DNA of 64,000 nucleotides, taken from the NCBI GenBank assembly GCA_029204045.2, contig CM055076.1, positions 27,474,832 to 27,538,831 on the forward strand. The letters run 5' to 3'. The position numbers and the translations under genes were made by a program. Position 1 is the stretch's first letter. Each line of letters begins with the position of its first letter. This document shows, in pieces, positions 13,388 to 27,263 of this stretch. The stretch comes from Tillandsia leiboldiana. Its lineage: Eukaryota; Streptophyta; Magnoliopsida; Poales; Bromeliaceae. The notes beneath the pieces were generated by a model. That model was not told the DNA's origin and searched no databases. It worked only from the letters and a program-made list of their open reading frames with translations.

Positions 13388-15381
13388 GATCTTAAGAATT
13401 CTCTTTAAAATGTTTCTGAACTATCTCTAATCTTTAAGAACAAGATTGGATCAAATTAGAGTCAAATCCAACAAATTTAATCCATCGCGGATCGAGTTGA
13501 GTACCGATACTCAACTTTGAATACCGGTACACAATATAAAAATAAGGTCGCGTACCGGTACACCATACATCCTTTAAAAAAAAAAAAAAAACTGGATCAA
13601 TATGATAATTAATAAAAAATATTTTTTTAAAAAAAATCTGAATCAAGCCATAATAGAATTTTATTGGGTTGTGTTGCTCTTCTTTGGATCCTTTGTTCAA
13701 AGTTATCTTCAAAATCCTCACATGTATAGAAATAATAAGAAACTGTTTTTATTTGACATTTGTATGCTTATGTGTTGCAAAATTATGTGATGTTTCACCT
13801 ACATCCTTTAAAAAATTCTTTGAACAAATAAAGTATATACAAGTATATATATATAGAGTGCTGCTAGGGCTACACCCACGTTCGGTGTGTATATCATACA
13901 CCCCGCGACGTGGACGGCCAGAATTGAATGAGATTTTTAAAACTTCTATTCTCACTCCCTCTCTCTCTCAGTACCGGTACACTTTCTTGCGTACCGGTAC
14001 TCTTTTAAATTTAAATATTTTTTATATTTTATTTATTTCAAAATTTATTATAAAATAAAATAAAAAAATATAAACTAGAATAAAATTAAATATTTTTAAA
14101 ATTAAAATATTATAAATTAAATTATCTTTTACAATTATTAAATTGTAAAAATATATATTTAATTTTCAGATCATGTCTCCCTCTCATGGGACATTCTTGG
14201 CACTAGTATAATTTAAATTTTAACTTTGTAGAAAAATTTTAATTTAATTTTGTACAAATTTAGTTTTTAAATTTAAATTTAAATTTAATTTTTTAATTTA
14301 AATTCTAAATTTTTTTTAATTTTTTATTCATAATTATTTTAAAAAAAAACAAATAAATAGAGAGTGACAATATCACATCTTTATTTAATGGAAAAAGGAG
14401 TTGTGAATCCATACTGTCCATTAACGGGTGTAGGATCTACCCCCTAATGGAGTGTACGGGAATGACATTCCATATATATATATATATATAACCTTTGAGT
14501 CTGCTGTAGAGTCTAGCATAACACATTAAAGAGTTGTCATGAATATGGGTATAGGATGTACACCCCTTATGGGTGTAGGATGTACACCCCTTATGGGTGG
14601 TACACCTAGCAAAGCCCTCTTGAACACCATGAGAAGTTATCCATGTGTCAATATAAAATATTTTACATATATACATACTACATTTATACAAATATATATT
14701 TGGTGGTTTCTTGAGGGCTGAGGTGCCGTGCATTTCGCTGAGGTGTCACGTTCTCATGCATTTGGCTGACGTGGTAAAGTGTGAGTGTTGTTACATTTTG
14801 TTGTGAAATAATATTAATTTTTATTGAATACTCCATTATAGAGTTATCACTATTTCCTAGCATTCATGGTGGAGAAATAAGTTTATCTATTTGTGTAGAA
14901 TTGATAAAACCAGACGACGAAAATCAAACTGTCATATATTTTGAAAATGACAGCTAAGTGTTCTACTATGTCAGTTTACAAATTTTGTAAATTGTACAGA
15001 AACTCGAATCTTCTTAAATAGAACGAGATTCGACTTGTCGACACTTTTATTCTTTTATAATCTAATCTCTATTTTTATATACTTGCATCAATAACCTACA
15101 TGTTAATGGACATAAAAGATATATGTATAGATGAATGATTAACATAATGAGTAACCAAGATGCTATTTTTATAGATTGTTGATGTGTTGATACAGTAACA
15201 TATTCATACAGATTAATTTATATATAATAAATTCATCAAATGAGGATACAGAAGGAATTCATTTAGGGTGGCCTAAGTATTACACGATCAATTTTACTAC
15301 GGTAATTCAAAACACATTACTCTAATAAACTGTTGATATATATTGATATACTGATATGTCACACATAAATTATTTCACATG

Positions 15382-15429
<48 letters not shown>

Positions 15430-15510
15430 ATGACAATAAAAGTTTCAGGCTCATATAAGGTTTCCAAAGTATTATTCAATAAGTATTCTAATAAACTGTT
15501 GATATATAAA
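13388..15510. other. repeat-derived intergenic DNA
   Basis: No gene recognised. ACCGGTAC motifs recur at 13525-13560 and 13970-14005. 13860-13905 and 14420-14620 contain pieces of the TGTACACCCC-type MITE (family M1), including a 22-bp direct repeat at about 14555-14600. A (TA)n tract lies at 15383-15427. Confidence 0.45.
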
Positions 15511-15771
15511 CACTACAATAAAATTATGTTATAATGATATTTTTAAGTATTCTTAAAATCTAATAAAAATTATTGCTGAAAAAAATACCGACACTTATTA
15601 ATAGTGTCGCTATATATATGCAGTCATTAGGGTATATAGCGACATATTACTGTAATGTGTCACAAAAATGCGTCATTATAATCTAATTTTGAATATAGAT
15701 GAAATATAAATGGGACACTTGTAAAAAAGTGTCATAAAAATGTGTCGCTATAACCTAATTTTGTTGTAGTG
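15511..15771. mobile_element. CACTA-type MITE (family M2), complete copy
   Basis: 261 bp beginning CACTACAATAAAATTATG and ending CTAATTTTGTTGTAGTG, with AAA on both sides as a possible 3-bp target duplication. CACTA termini with 3-bp duplications define the superfamily. The inside is GACACTT / AAGTGTC repeats with no coding capacity, so it is a non-autonomous derivative. Confidence 0.75.
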
Positions 15772-15849
15772 AAATTAGTTCATCCGATATATTTGGCGCC
15801 AATAAAAGTTACAAATGTAGGGTCACATAACATTATTCCATAATCACTT

Positions 15850-16227
15850 ACTACAATAAAATTATATTATAGCGATATTTTTAAGTGTTTCAAAAATCTA
15901 AATAAAAGTGCCGCTGGCAAAAATACCGACACTTATTATTAGTGTCGCTATATATGCAGTCGCTAGGATGCATAGCAATATATTATTATAATATGTCCTA
16001 AAAATATATTTCCATAATTTAATTTTGAATATAGATAGAAGAGTAGAGCTTGTATATTTTCAAAAGCACAAGCAAAAATATATTTGTGAATTTTTTACCA
16101 TTGTATTTGTATTGAGATTTGTGCTTTTGTAAAGTCAACTAAAGAGAGAGAAAAATTTTGCCAACCGTACATTTTTCAGATTTTAAAAATACTTAAAATA
16201 TTGCTATAGCATAATTTTATTATAGTA
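15850..16227. mobile_element. CACTA-type MITE interrupted by a hairpin MITE (M3)
   Basis: 15850-16030 matches the left part of family M2. 16043-16152 matches family M3 (TTTTCAAAAGCACAAGC and onward). 16160-16227 returns to the M2 right end (ATAGCATAATTTTATTATAG). This reads as a nested insertion, though the inner boundaries are blurred. Confidence 0.5.
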
Positions 16228-16431
16228 AATTATTTTAATAATACTGATATATTATACGTAATCTAATTTTGAATATAGATGGAATATAAATAGTACACTT
16301 GCACAAATGCGTCACAAAAATATGTCAATGTGTTCCAAAAATATGTTAATATAATCTATTTTTGAATATAGATGGAATATACATAGAACACTTGCACAAA
16401 TATGTCACAAAAATATGTCCCTACAATCTAA

Positions 16432-17171
16432 TACTACGATAAAATTAGGTTGTAGGCGACTGCACATATAGCGACACAAATAATAAGTAGGGATATTTTT
16501 GTCGGCACTTTTTTCAAATTTTAAAAACACTTAGGCTGCGTTTGGTTCGAGTATAAGAAAAATTTGGTTATACCGGGGATAGGTATAAGTTATGGTATTA
16601 GCAGGAACTAATGTTAATTTATGTTTGGGTAGGTATAAGAGTTATACCGGGTATAAAGAAAATTGTGTTTGGTAAGTTAAAGAGGACTAAAATTTTAATT
16701 TATGATTAAAATTTTACTGATATGATTTTAAATATTTAATTTAAAATATTTATTAAAATAATTATTAAAATTTATATTTTACTTATATATAAAAAAAATT
16801 ATTAAAAAAATTTATCATATAATTTATTAAAATTATATGATAAATTTTTAAAAATTAAAGTTAAAAATTTTAAAAGCTATAAAATTTAAAATTTAAAATT
16901 TAAAAATTTATAAATGTTAAAAATTTTAATGTTAATTGTCTTAAAAAATTACAAAAGTAGAAGCAAAAATTTTATTTTTAAAATTAGTATAAATTTTAAA
17001 AAAATTATTAAAAAATTTGCATAAATTTAAAAATTTTAAAATTAATAAATTTTTAAAAAAATTTAGAAAAAATTATATTTTTAGATTTATTAAAAAGTAA
17101 GTTAAAAATTTTAAAATTTATAAAATAAAAAAATAAATTTTAAATTTTAAAAATTTATTAAACATCTTATC

Positions 17172-17214
<43 letters not shown>

Positions 17215-17400
17215 GAAAAAGAAAAAAAAAGATGGCAGGTCGAATAAGGAGTTGTTCCATCTGGGGTTGAAATAGACTATTCTCACCTCTATAATTTTCG
17301 TTTGGAGATAAAGTGGAGAATAACCTTCTTATCCCTCGCTTATCTCCGTTGCCAAACGGAGGCTTAAAATATTACTATAGCATAAAACATATATTAATAC
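16432..17400. mobile_element. CACTA-type MITE split by a Tourist-like element
   Basis: 16432-16533 gives M2 sequence up to AAAAACACTTA. The continuation (TTAAAATATTACTATAGCAT) resumes at 17364. Removing the 830-bp insert and one TTA restores the family sequence seen at 13330-13380. Confidence 0.7.
16534..17363. mobile_element. Tourist-like (PIF/Harbinger) element nested in a CACTA MITE
   Basis: Starts GGCTGCGTTTGGTTCG and ends GTTGCCAAACGGAGGC, flanked on both sides by TTA (16531-16533, 17364-17366). Terminal GG..GTTTGG with a TTA target duplication is the Tourist signature. The 450-bp centre is a nearly pure mixture of AATTTTAAA-type words, followed by a (TA)n tract at 17176-17210. No transposase is encoded. 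Confidence 0.75.
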
Positions 17401-17765
17401 ATCAGCTATGATAATAATAAGAACCCACGTAGGGTTTCTAAAACATTACTGAGCAAGAACTAATAAAAGATCTCGTAGTTATGATGCGTAGTTATGAATA
17501 GCCAAAAATAGCAGTATACTGATACATCAGGTACAAATTAATTCACACGGTATCAATTCAAGGGTACGCAAAGCAACAAGTAACACTCCTCTAATTCCCC
17601 CACGCCTCCGCATCTCTGTAGTATTTCTCAAACGTGCACCCAACCACTAAAAAAATAAAAATAAAAATTAAAAAAAATTAGAGAAAATGATGGATTAGGA
17701 AGGAAACGCCACGTGTAACCAATCACGGACCAAGATTGTGACCATCAAACTCCTTATTAAAAATT

Positions 17766-17937
17766 GAGCAATGCTACATGTACATCGAGAAGGGGTGTAC
17801 ATCATACATCTCCACCATTTTAATGGTGGCGATATTTTTTACGGGTCACATCGAATGACCCATCATCACACCCCCATCCTTAGATGGGTGTGGGTGTGAG
17901 ATGTACACCCCTTACGGGTGTACACATAGCATTTTCC
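17766..17937. mobile_element. small MITE (family M1)
   Basis: 172 bp from GAGCAATGCTACATGTACA to ACACATAGCATTTTCC. The left flank is TTAAAAATT (17757-17765); the right flank is the same with one extra A. A MULE is inserted immediately after, at 17949. Confidence 0.75.
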
Positions 17938-17948
17938 TTAAAAATTAG

Positions 17949-18405
17949 GGGCAATTTTTTATATATTTCTAAATTTTTTTTTATTTTTAGATTTATCCCT
18001 CTTAGAAGGCTAATATTAAAACTATCCTTCCTACGTTCCAACTTCTTTCTAAAATATTCCGGAAGTTAAACTCTGTTAGTGTACCGTTTGGAGGCTGCCG
18101 TTATCTGTATGAAATTACCATTTTGTCCTTTTAAATATACCCTTCTACCATAACCAACTTTTTCTTATGTACCCTTAAAATTTTCAATAGTTTTGATAAA
18201 TAGGGACAAAATAGGTATATCTGATAGTTTTCAACTTTTGATTATTATTTAACTCTAGTTTAACCCTAGTTAACTTAATAAAGAAAAACGGTAGGAATAT
18301 TTTTAATAACGGTGGAACGTATGAAGAGTATATTGAAAAGAAAAAAAATAAGAGGGGTAAATCAGATATTTCTTCAGATTTCAGGGGTACACCGGTAATT
18401 ATCTC
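17949..18405. mobile_element. Mutator-like element (family MU2), copy A
   Basis: Starts GGGGCAATTTTTTATATA and ends GGTACACCGGTAATTATCTC. Both flanks carry AAAAATTA (near-perfect 9 bp). It is colinear with 54037-54490 and inverse to 41048-41626. Internal phrases such as CGGTGGAACGTATGAAG and AACTCTAGTTTAACCCTAGT are shared. No ORF of note. The superfamily call rests on the 9-bp duplications of the three copies. Confidence 0.65.
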
Positions 18406-18544
18406 TAAAAATTAATATTAAAAATTAAATAATTTGCTAAACCGGGCCGGTACACCGAGTCAATTATTATTATTTTTGGGGGCTAAACCGGTCCGGTTCG
18501 ATTTATTTTATCTGAACTGGACCGGTCCCTCAATTATAGAGCAT

Positions 18545-19120
18545 TAGGATGTCAACGGGTCGGATTTGGAACGGATTTTCAAAAATTTGAATCTTAACCC
18601 GATCTCCACTATCAAATCCGAAATTCAAATCCGAACTCGAATCCGACGGATTTTAAATATCTATATTCAAATTCAAACCTGAAGTAATTATTTTTCTTTT
18701 ACTCTCTACAATATTTCTATGCATATTACATTAAATCTAAATTTTTAAAATATAAATTTAACTATAATATTAAATATTTATATACAAATATATTATATAA
18801 CGTAAAATCAATTCGCGTTTGGATCGGGTACAGTCAAAATTAATATCCGAATTCAAATTCGTCGGTTTTTTTATATTCGAATCCATATCCGTTTAACATC
18901 GGATAAATCTATTCCATTCGAATTCGGTTCGAATAAAATTTCGAATATCCATATCCAAATTCATATGGATTCGGGTACAGTCAAAATTCATATTCGAATT
19001 CAAATTTGTGGGATTTTTTATATCCGAATCCATATCCGTTTAACATCGGATAAATTTATTCCATTCGAATTCAGTTCGAATAAAATTTCGAATATCGGTA
19101 ACCATTAACATTCCTATAGA
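18545..19120. mobile_element. hairpin element (family M5)
   Basis: Starts AGGATGTCAACGGGTCGGAT. The right part consists of TTCGAATATCC / GGATATTCGAA-type blocks, with the unit of about 110 bp at 18830-18960 duplicated at 18965-19095. Related to 31295-31775 and 34138-34652. Non-coding; frames across it are accidental. Confidence 0.55.
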
Positions 19121-19690
19121 GCATAGACCATATTGTAAATAGGTATTTAAACTAATTTAATAAATTAAAATAAAAAATTTATAAAAATTAGAAAATTTAT
19201 TAATTATTGATAGTTAATTATTACTAGGTAATTAATTAAGCTAGACTTGTGAAATTTGATGGAATAGCATATTAAATTAATAAAAAATTTTAATTCAATT
19301 AATTAAAATAACTTCTATTAAAATAAAAACAATAATGAACAATAAAAAAATGTAAAATTTAAGGACCAACTTTTAAAATAACTTATTTTGAGGGAGAATA
19401 TAATAATATATATGATTATTTTTACAGAAATATTTTTATAAGATCAGATATTCGAATCCCCGTTATATGCGTATCTAAACAAAAATTTGAATTCTACAAT
19501 TTTATATAATATGATATGATAAAATTGTAAACTCGTGTTAATTAATAAAGATCACGCAGATAAAATAAAAAATAAAATAAAATAAAATAAAATTTGGGCT
19601 CATAGATTTTTTGCTTATAATTAAATTTTTATTGATATAAATATTATTATAAATTAATAACACCTTTTTTTTTATATATATATATACATA
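19121..19690. other. AT-rich intergenic DNA, nothing recognised
   Basis: Only A/T-rich sequence with a short (AAAAT)n run at 19560-19590. Confidence 0.5.
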
Positions 19691-19862
19691 GGAAAATGCT
19701 ATGTGTACACCCGTAAGGGGTGTATATCTCACACCCCCACCCATCTAAGGGTGGGGGTGTGATGATGGGTCACTTGATGTGACCCGTAAAAAATATCGCC
19801 ACCATTAAAATGGTGGAGATGTATGATATACACCCATTCGGGGTGTACATATAGCATTGCTC
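19691..19862. mobile_element. small MITE (family M1), best-preserved copy
   Basis: 172 bp from GGAAAATGCTATGTGTACAC to GTGTACATATAGCATTGCTC, flanked by a perfect 9-bp duplication ATATACATA (19682-19690 and 19863-19871). The 9-bp duplication favours a Mutator-like origin. The interior is three nested palindromes. Confidence 0.85.
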
Positions 19863-20189
19863 ATATACATAATATAGGAAGTAATTAAGTGATAAATTCC
19901 ACTTATTATTAAGTTGGGTTCGGGTCAAATTATATCCGAACCGGTTCACCCGTTTGGTCCATATATATTTTAAACGGTCCGCGGATTCAAATTCTCACCA
20001 ATAATATTACGCCACGTCACTACTTACCTCCAAGTAGTACTACGGTTAGATGGACTCGGTCCACCACGTGATCTTTGGATATGTCATCTATTCTTTTCTT
20101 CGCCCAATCAATGCTTCTATATTGGATGAGGTGGTGAACCTGGTCCATGGCACTTTGAGCTTTTGGACCCGGTCCACGGAGACATTTAT

Positions 20190-20245
<56 letters not shown>

Positions 20246-21155
20246 TGAGGCGTTGAGCTGGCGACAGCTTCATTTATATTTTTAATGAGGAGAAAGAACC
20301 CTAAGATATTATTTTCCGATGAACCGGTTGCACAAAATATATTTGTGCACCGTGCACCCAAACAACTTAGTTTTTTTTCTTTTTTTTTTCCTTTTTTTTT
20401 TTTTTTTTTTAATCTTATATTTCAATCCCAATCATCCATTGAATCAATCGTAGACTCTTTTTATCTAAATATTAAAAGGTTGGATTCGATTTACGATTAA
20501 ATGTGTTGATTCTGGATTTGTCGATTTTGTTCTTAGTTAATTAATTCATGAATTATTAAAAAATTTGAATTAAATGGTCCTAAAAAACAAATTTTTTTAG
20601 ATAGTTTTAATAATTTGTGAATAATTCCACGAGCGCAAATTATTCAATAAAAAATTCGACGTGCGCGAATTCGATAATTATAATACAGTTACAACTATAT
20701 GCAATCAATCAGTCCCTAATACCATATTAATAACTGCTCAAAAAATTTATTTGTCGCTCACTTCTTTTTTTTTATTATTATTATTATTATTTGTATTTTC
20801 GTTCTAGGTAAGATCATATCGAGTCGATTTTAACCTTCCGAACATTTCCGTAAGTCTTATGTGCTAGTGTTAGGTACATGTATATTCGTGTCAAATTCGT
20901 ATCAAACTCGTGTCCAATACGGACGCACATTCCATACTAACCCATTGCGCATTCTATTAAAAAATATTTTTACTTTTATTTTATATGCATATATAAAGTA
21001 ATATAAGGCATATTTTGATTTTTTTAATGAATATATACAAATTATTTTTAGATAATATAAATAAATTATTTATTATGATTTTTTAAAAAAAAAATATTTG
21101 TGAATTATCAATAAAATTTTTATTAACTTTAATATAATAAATATTAAAATTAATA

Positions 21156-21161
<6 letters not shown>
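19863..21161. other. intergenic DNA with long poly-T tracts
   Basis: A T run of about 52 bp lies at 20191-20242 and others at 20366-20410. Poly-K or poly-F frames here are artefacts. No gene recognised. Confidence 0.5.
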
Positions 21162-21218
<57 letters not shown>

Positions 21219-21405
21219 GGGCTTATATTTTTTTTAAGTACAAACCACATTATACTTGTAAATTTTTTATTATTGAATTTGTATTAAGATTTGTGTAATT
21301 ATACTTTCTCATTCTCTCTCTTTAGTTGACTTTATAAAAATACAAATCTCAATACAAATTCAATGTAAAAAATTTACAAATATAGATAAACTTGTGCTTT
21401 TAAAA

Positions 21406-21470
<65 letters not shown>
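21162..21470. mobile_element. hairpin MITE (family M3) inside (TA)n
   Basis: A 195-bp palindrome (about 21215-21408) with ends AGGGCTTATATTTTTTTTAA and CTTGTGCTTTTAAAAGTG, flanked on the left by (TA)26 and on the right by (TA)29. Consistent with insertion into a TA tract and duplication of it. Confidence 0.7.
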
Positions 21471-21472
<2 letters not shown>

Positions 21473-22099
21473 GGCTAGAATACTATCGATAGCACCAAGT
21501 CATTGGTGCTATCAAGTTTTTAGTCGTTGGATGAAAAAATATGCGGTTGGGATTATAGTGGTTCCCCCCGTTTGTTTCGAGAACGGGAACGGGAATAGCG
21601 GGTTTATCCCCCTTATTCTGCCAAACGCACCTGAAATCATCTGGTATTGCTTAACCCAGAATAGCGAGAATAGCGGGATTAACAAAACCCACCTTAATAT
21701 TTTACTTTACTTTTTACTTTTTTTTTACCATTCTACCCTTTTTCCTTTACTTTTACTTTTACTTTACTTTTCCTTTTACTTTTTTTTTTACCATTCTCTC
21801 TCCTCTCATTAACTCTTGGGGGCAAAAAGGTAATTTACCCTTCTTATTTTCTTTATCCCTCCTATTCCCACATTCTCATTCCCAAACGAGATTAAGCTCC
21901 AATTCCCAACTTTATACCTATCCCCGGTTTAGCGGGAATTGCCTTAACCCCGAACCAAACGCACCGGGTTTACTAGGTGGTTGGTTGAATAGTAAAAATC
22001 TTAGGGGACCAGTATAATCTCAACCGCATATCTTTTCATCCAACGGCTGAAAACTTGATAGTACCAATTGCTTGGTGCTATCGATAGTATTCTAGCCGG
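21471..22099. mobile_element. hairpin MITE (family M4) with an internal insertion
   Basis: Outer ends GGCTAGAATACTATCGATAG and its inverse CTATCGATAGTATTCTAGCC are near-perfect over about 90 bp. The middle (about 21570-21965) is a separate GC-richer insert starting GTTTGTTTCGAGAACGGGAA and ending CCCCGAACCAAACGCACCGG, with Tourist-like CAAACG ends. Without the insert the element resembles the one at 30465. Confidence 0.7.
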
Positions 22100-22379
22100 A
22101 CTATATATATATATATATATAATATTATATTTTACTAGTAATAGTAATCGTGTTTAAGTCATGCTGTGTCTCGTGTCCGTAATGCCTAGATTTCAGCTAT
22201 TATTTACTATCTATATTTCGCTTTAGACTCGAAACTTTCTAATAAATATTAAATATAAATCTCTAAGAAAATTCTAAATTTAGATCTCCTAAATTAAGCT
22301 ACATAAAAATAATATTTTTTATATTTTACATTATGCATGGTGTGTAGAGATACACCAAGTGCAGCAAACAAAGACTTAA

Positions 22380-22445
22380 AAGCATTCAAGTCAACTACCA
22401 CCCCTCTCTCTCTCTCTCTATCTCTCTCTCTATATATCTCTTTAT
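22380..22445. repeat. CT-rich tract
   Basis: CTCTCTCTCTCTATCTCTCT-type pyrimidine run. It lies upstream of the candidate exon at 22617 and would be leader-like if that exon is real. Confidence 0.7.
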
Positions 22446-22616
22446 TTATTTCCCTCTCCTCCTATTATTTTCCCTTGTCATTAATTGTGTGGTTAATTAT
22501 AAGATTTTAGTTGAGATATCATAGGAGGGGTCCAAGAAGCACTACCCACTTTTTGGAGAAGCAAATTTGATTTTAGAATACAATTTTTTGGGCATATTTG
22601 AAAAGCACTTTTAATT

Positions 22617-22695
22617 ATGTCCATGCTCATGAAGAAGCTCTTCTCCAAAAAGAACCATGATGGGGTTGTGGATGTGGAGGAGAATACACATCAAG
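22617..22695 (+). CDS. possible first exon of an unidentified gene
   Basis: An ATG at 22617 opens 26 codons reading MSMLMKKLFSKKNHDGVVDV and EENTHQ, then a GTATAT donor. The local base composition is less A/T-biased than the surroundings, and a CT-rich leader-like tract and GC-richer stretch precede it. No downstream exon was recognised within the next kilobases, which fill with (TA)n and MITEs. It may be a real short exon, a gene fragment or chance. I recognise no family. Confidence 0.25.
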
Positions 22696-24575
<1,880 letters not shown>

Positions 24576-24734
24576 TGTAATAATTCGGCCCATTAACAAT
24601 AATAATTTGTTGGATCCAAATCATATCATCAGTCCAAAATATTTAATTTCAGTTATTATTATTAGTGTCCATATTTTTTATATATTCAATCATAACTCTA
24701 TTCTCCTTCGATATAAAATTATTGAAGTGTCACA
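24576..24734 (-). mobile_element. TRIM solo LTR, diverged
   Basis: Begins TGTAATAATTCGGCCCATTA and ends GAAGTGTCACA, matching the LTRs of the complete TRIM at 27264-27808. No target duplication is visible, so it is old. Strand is that of the complete copies. Confidence 0.65.
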
Positions 24735-25570
24735 CGAACACGAGTTAAATTTTTCAACTCTAAATCGAGTTCGGCCAGTTCGTTCGTATTTGACTCGATA
24801 TAGCTCGAATATGTATATTACAAATTTCAATTCAATTCAAATATAAAAATATATATATGTTTTATAAATTTTAATTATTAAACTGAGATTCTAATCTGTT
24901 ATTTTTTAATTTGTTTTTTTATCTAGTAATAATAGTGGCAATCTAATTTATTATTCGTCAATCGACTTGTTCGGTTCATTAATAAATAATTCGAATACGA
25001 GCTATATATTTCGACTTTATATTTTAACAAATCAGTTCGTATTCAGCTCGTTTAATAAACAAATGAATACGAGCTAAATTTTTCAACTATAAATTTTAAC
25101 AAGCGGAATACAAATACAAGTTGAGTCCATTTATATATATTTGGCATGATATAGCTCGAATATATATGTTATCATTTAGATTTAAGTGGATCCAAATATA
25201 AAAAAAAAAATTATATTTTATAAATTTTAATTATTAAATTAAAATTTTAATTTATTATTTTTTAAATATTTTTTTAAGAGAAGTACTATATCTGTACACT
25301 CCAAATGAGGTGTATATTTTACACCCACTCAATCCTGAAATAGGTATTCCTCTACTCGTTCCATCGATGGGACGAGTAGAATTCATCTCATCCCAGAATA
25401 AAGTGAGTGTAAGATGTACAACCCAATTAGAATGTACATCTAGTATTTTTTTTTTTAATTAAATATTTTATTTTAATTTTATATTTTAACGAATCAGTTC
25501 GTGTTCAATTTTTTTAATAAATAAATAAAAATGAATCGGTACAGCTCGTTCGTGTTCGGCTCGGAAAACA
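24735..25570. other. repeat-derived DNA with a degraded M1 MITE
   Basis: 25277-25449 is a diverged M1 copy (CTGTACACTCCAAATGAGGT to AGAATGTACATCTAGTATT). The remainder is A/T-rich with ATTCGT/ACGAAT words. No gene. Confidence 0.5.
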
Positions 25571-25577
25571 AAGATTA

Positions 25578-25586
25578 AAACCCTAA
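25578..25586 (+). promoter_or_regulatory. telo-box (AAACCCTAA)
   Basis: AAACCCTAA, directly followed by CCCTAG, lies about 100 bp upstream of the coding-like stretch at 25688. Telo-boxes are common near the transcription starts of plant genes expressed in dividing cells. Function here is inferred only from motif and position. Confidence 0.35.
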
Positions 25587-25687
25587 CCCTAGAAACACCA
25601 ACCCTACATCTCCTTCATCCCTCTCTTCACTCACCACAGTTCTTCTTCATCTTCTTCTATCTCTCACCTGCTCCATCTCCAATCCCA

Positions 25688-26790
25688 GGTTCCAAGAAGA
25701 AGAAATCATCCAAGAACACCAAAAAGAACAAAAGAAAGGAAGAAGAACAGCAACCCGATCCCCCACAAGGTCAGTTTAAAGTGGTTTCTGATTCTCTCTT
25801 TCATCAAACCATTCACATCTCTCACAAGCATTTCATCGAGCAGGTTGACGCGCACGGCGACGCCCTAGCCCAGGAGGAGGAGGACGGACGACACCATCAG
25901 CAAGGCGAGCGAGGCGACCTCCGAGCACGGCAATGGCGACGGCGACGGCGAGGCGGAGGAAACCCTAGACCCGGAGCCGACGAATTCGGTTGCCGAAGCA
26001 GGTAAATTGGAGCAAGGGGACGCCCCTGTGGAGAAAACGGTCACTCTGATTGAGGAGTCTAGGGTTAGGGTTTCGGAAGAGGAGGATTCTTCAGCAGCGG
26101 CTTCCGGAGAATCCGAATCTAGGGTTTCGCCGATTGCAGAAGCTGATAAAGCTGTGGATTTTCCGACACCGGAGGCTTCGCAGATCACCGAGGTATATCA
26201 TAGTTAGATTGTGTTGAAATGTTTATATATAAATGCTTGATTTGGTTTAATCCAATCTCACTTTGCTATTATGAATTAGATCAAAGTAAAAGTTGTTTGT
26301 GTTGTTACAAAAAAAGTAACTATGGAACTAGTGATCCCTCGTGCAAAAAAAATGGCGAGATTTCGCGATTAGGGTTCTTGAGTTCTATGCACCAAAAATT
26401 GGTAAATTGTAAGTTTGAAATTTTTAAAATTGTTGCAATCAAATTTCACAAATCAATTTAATTGACTAAATATGTAAACGTGGCGTGGTCATCGATCATA
26501 ACACTGCTGCATCACTTTTACTTTCGCGCGATTCATCAATATTTAGTCAATTAAGTTGGGTTATAGAATTTGATACTGCAACAAATTAAAGTTTTAGAAC
26601 CAAACATACAATTTGCGCCGCCAAAAATCGTTATTTACCGCGTTTTCTTTTGTCGTCCATGGTGATTGTACTGATGATGAGGGACTGTTTCGATGGCCCG
26701 TAGGTCGCTCCGCGTGCTACGTTGGCGGCGCACCACGCGACGTGGTGGAATTGTTGCGGAATCCTTGATGCGTTTGTCGGATCGAAGTGA
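25688..26790 (+). pseudogene. small acidic plant protein gene, start lost and frameshifted (unidentified family)
   Basis: A first stretch (25688-25880) reads GSKKKKSSKNTKKNKRKEEE, then QVDAHGDALAQEEED. The reading then moves to another frame, DDTISKASEATSEHGNGDGD, and continues acidic and Ser/Glu/Ala-rich to a donor after 26192 (PEASQITE, GTATAT). An exon at 26704-26790 joins in phase and ends ATWWNCCGILDAFVGSK and a stop. The basic head, acidic middle and Trp-Cys-Cys-Gly tail resemble small uncharacterised plant proteins ending in a W-x-x-CCG-hydrophobic motif. No ATG lies in the open frame upstream, and one indel near 25875 is needed. It may be a pseudogene, or an upstream exon may be missed. 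Possible alternative 3' exons occur at 28041 and 28153. Confidence 0.45.
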
Positions 26791-27263
26791 CATTTTCAGG
26801 TCAGGTGGATCTACAGAAACCTCCGTTGTCTTTGTAACCTGCGCTTCAAATTCTCTGCTTGTGCTGATCTAATACCGTTCTGTACATCGTTCTCTGCAAA
26901 TATAGTATATGAAATTATCGGTGCTTGTTCGATTCAAGTTTCTCGCACATCTATCAGATGCAAATCATGTATTTTGTGCGCATAATATGAACTTAGTTTG
27001 CTGAGGAGAACACAAATCTACTTCTCGAGAACTTGATATGCTTCTTCTATGGTGTATAGGTTTCGAAGTGGTCTACTTACACTTTGTTATTTGACCTATC
27101 GATCGCGTGATTAATATACCAAAAGAAGCATCTTCCTGCAACGAAATCGACGATATCGAGGCACTGTGCATCGATTTCGATTTCCCTTGTGTCTTGGGTT
27201 TTTTCAAAGTTTTGGTTTGAAGAGTTTCTGGTTTCGGTTTATGATCAAATAGGTGAAGAGAAT
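26791..27263. other. GC-moderate DNA downstream of the degraded gene
   Basis: Less A/T-rich than typical repeats here and possibly 3'UTR or intron of the preceding locus. No further exon could be supported. Confidence 0.4.

Noticed and set aside
20020..20361. 113-codon frame with a poly-Lys stretch
   Set aside because: Created by a 52-bp poly-T/A run; no conserved sequence on either side.
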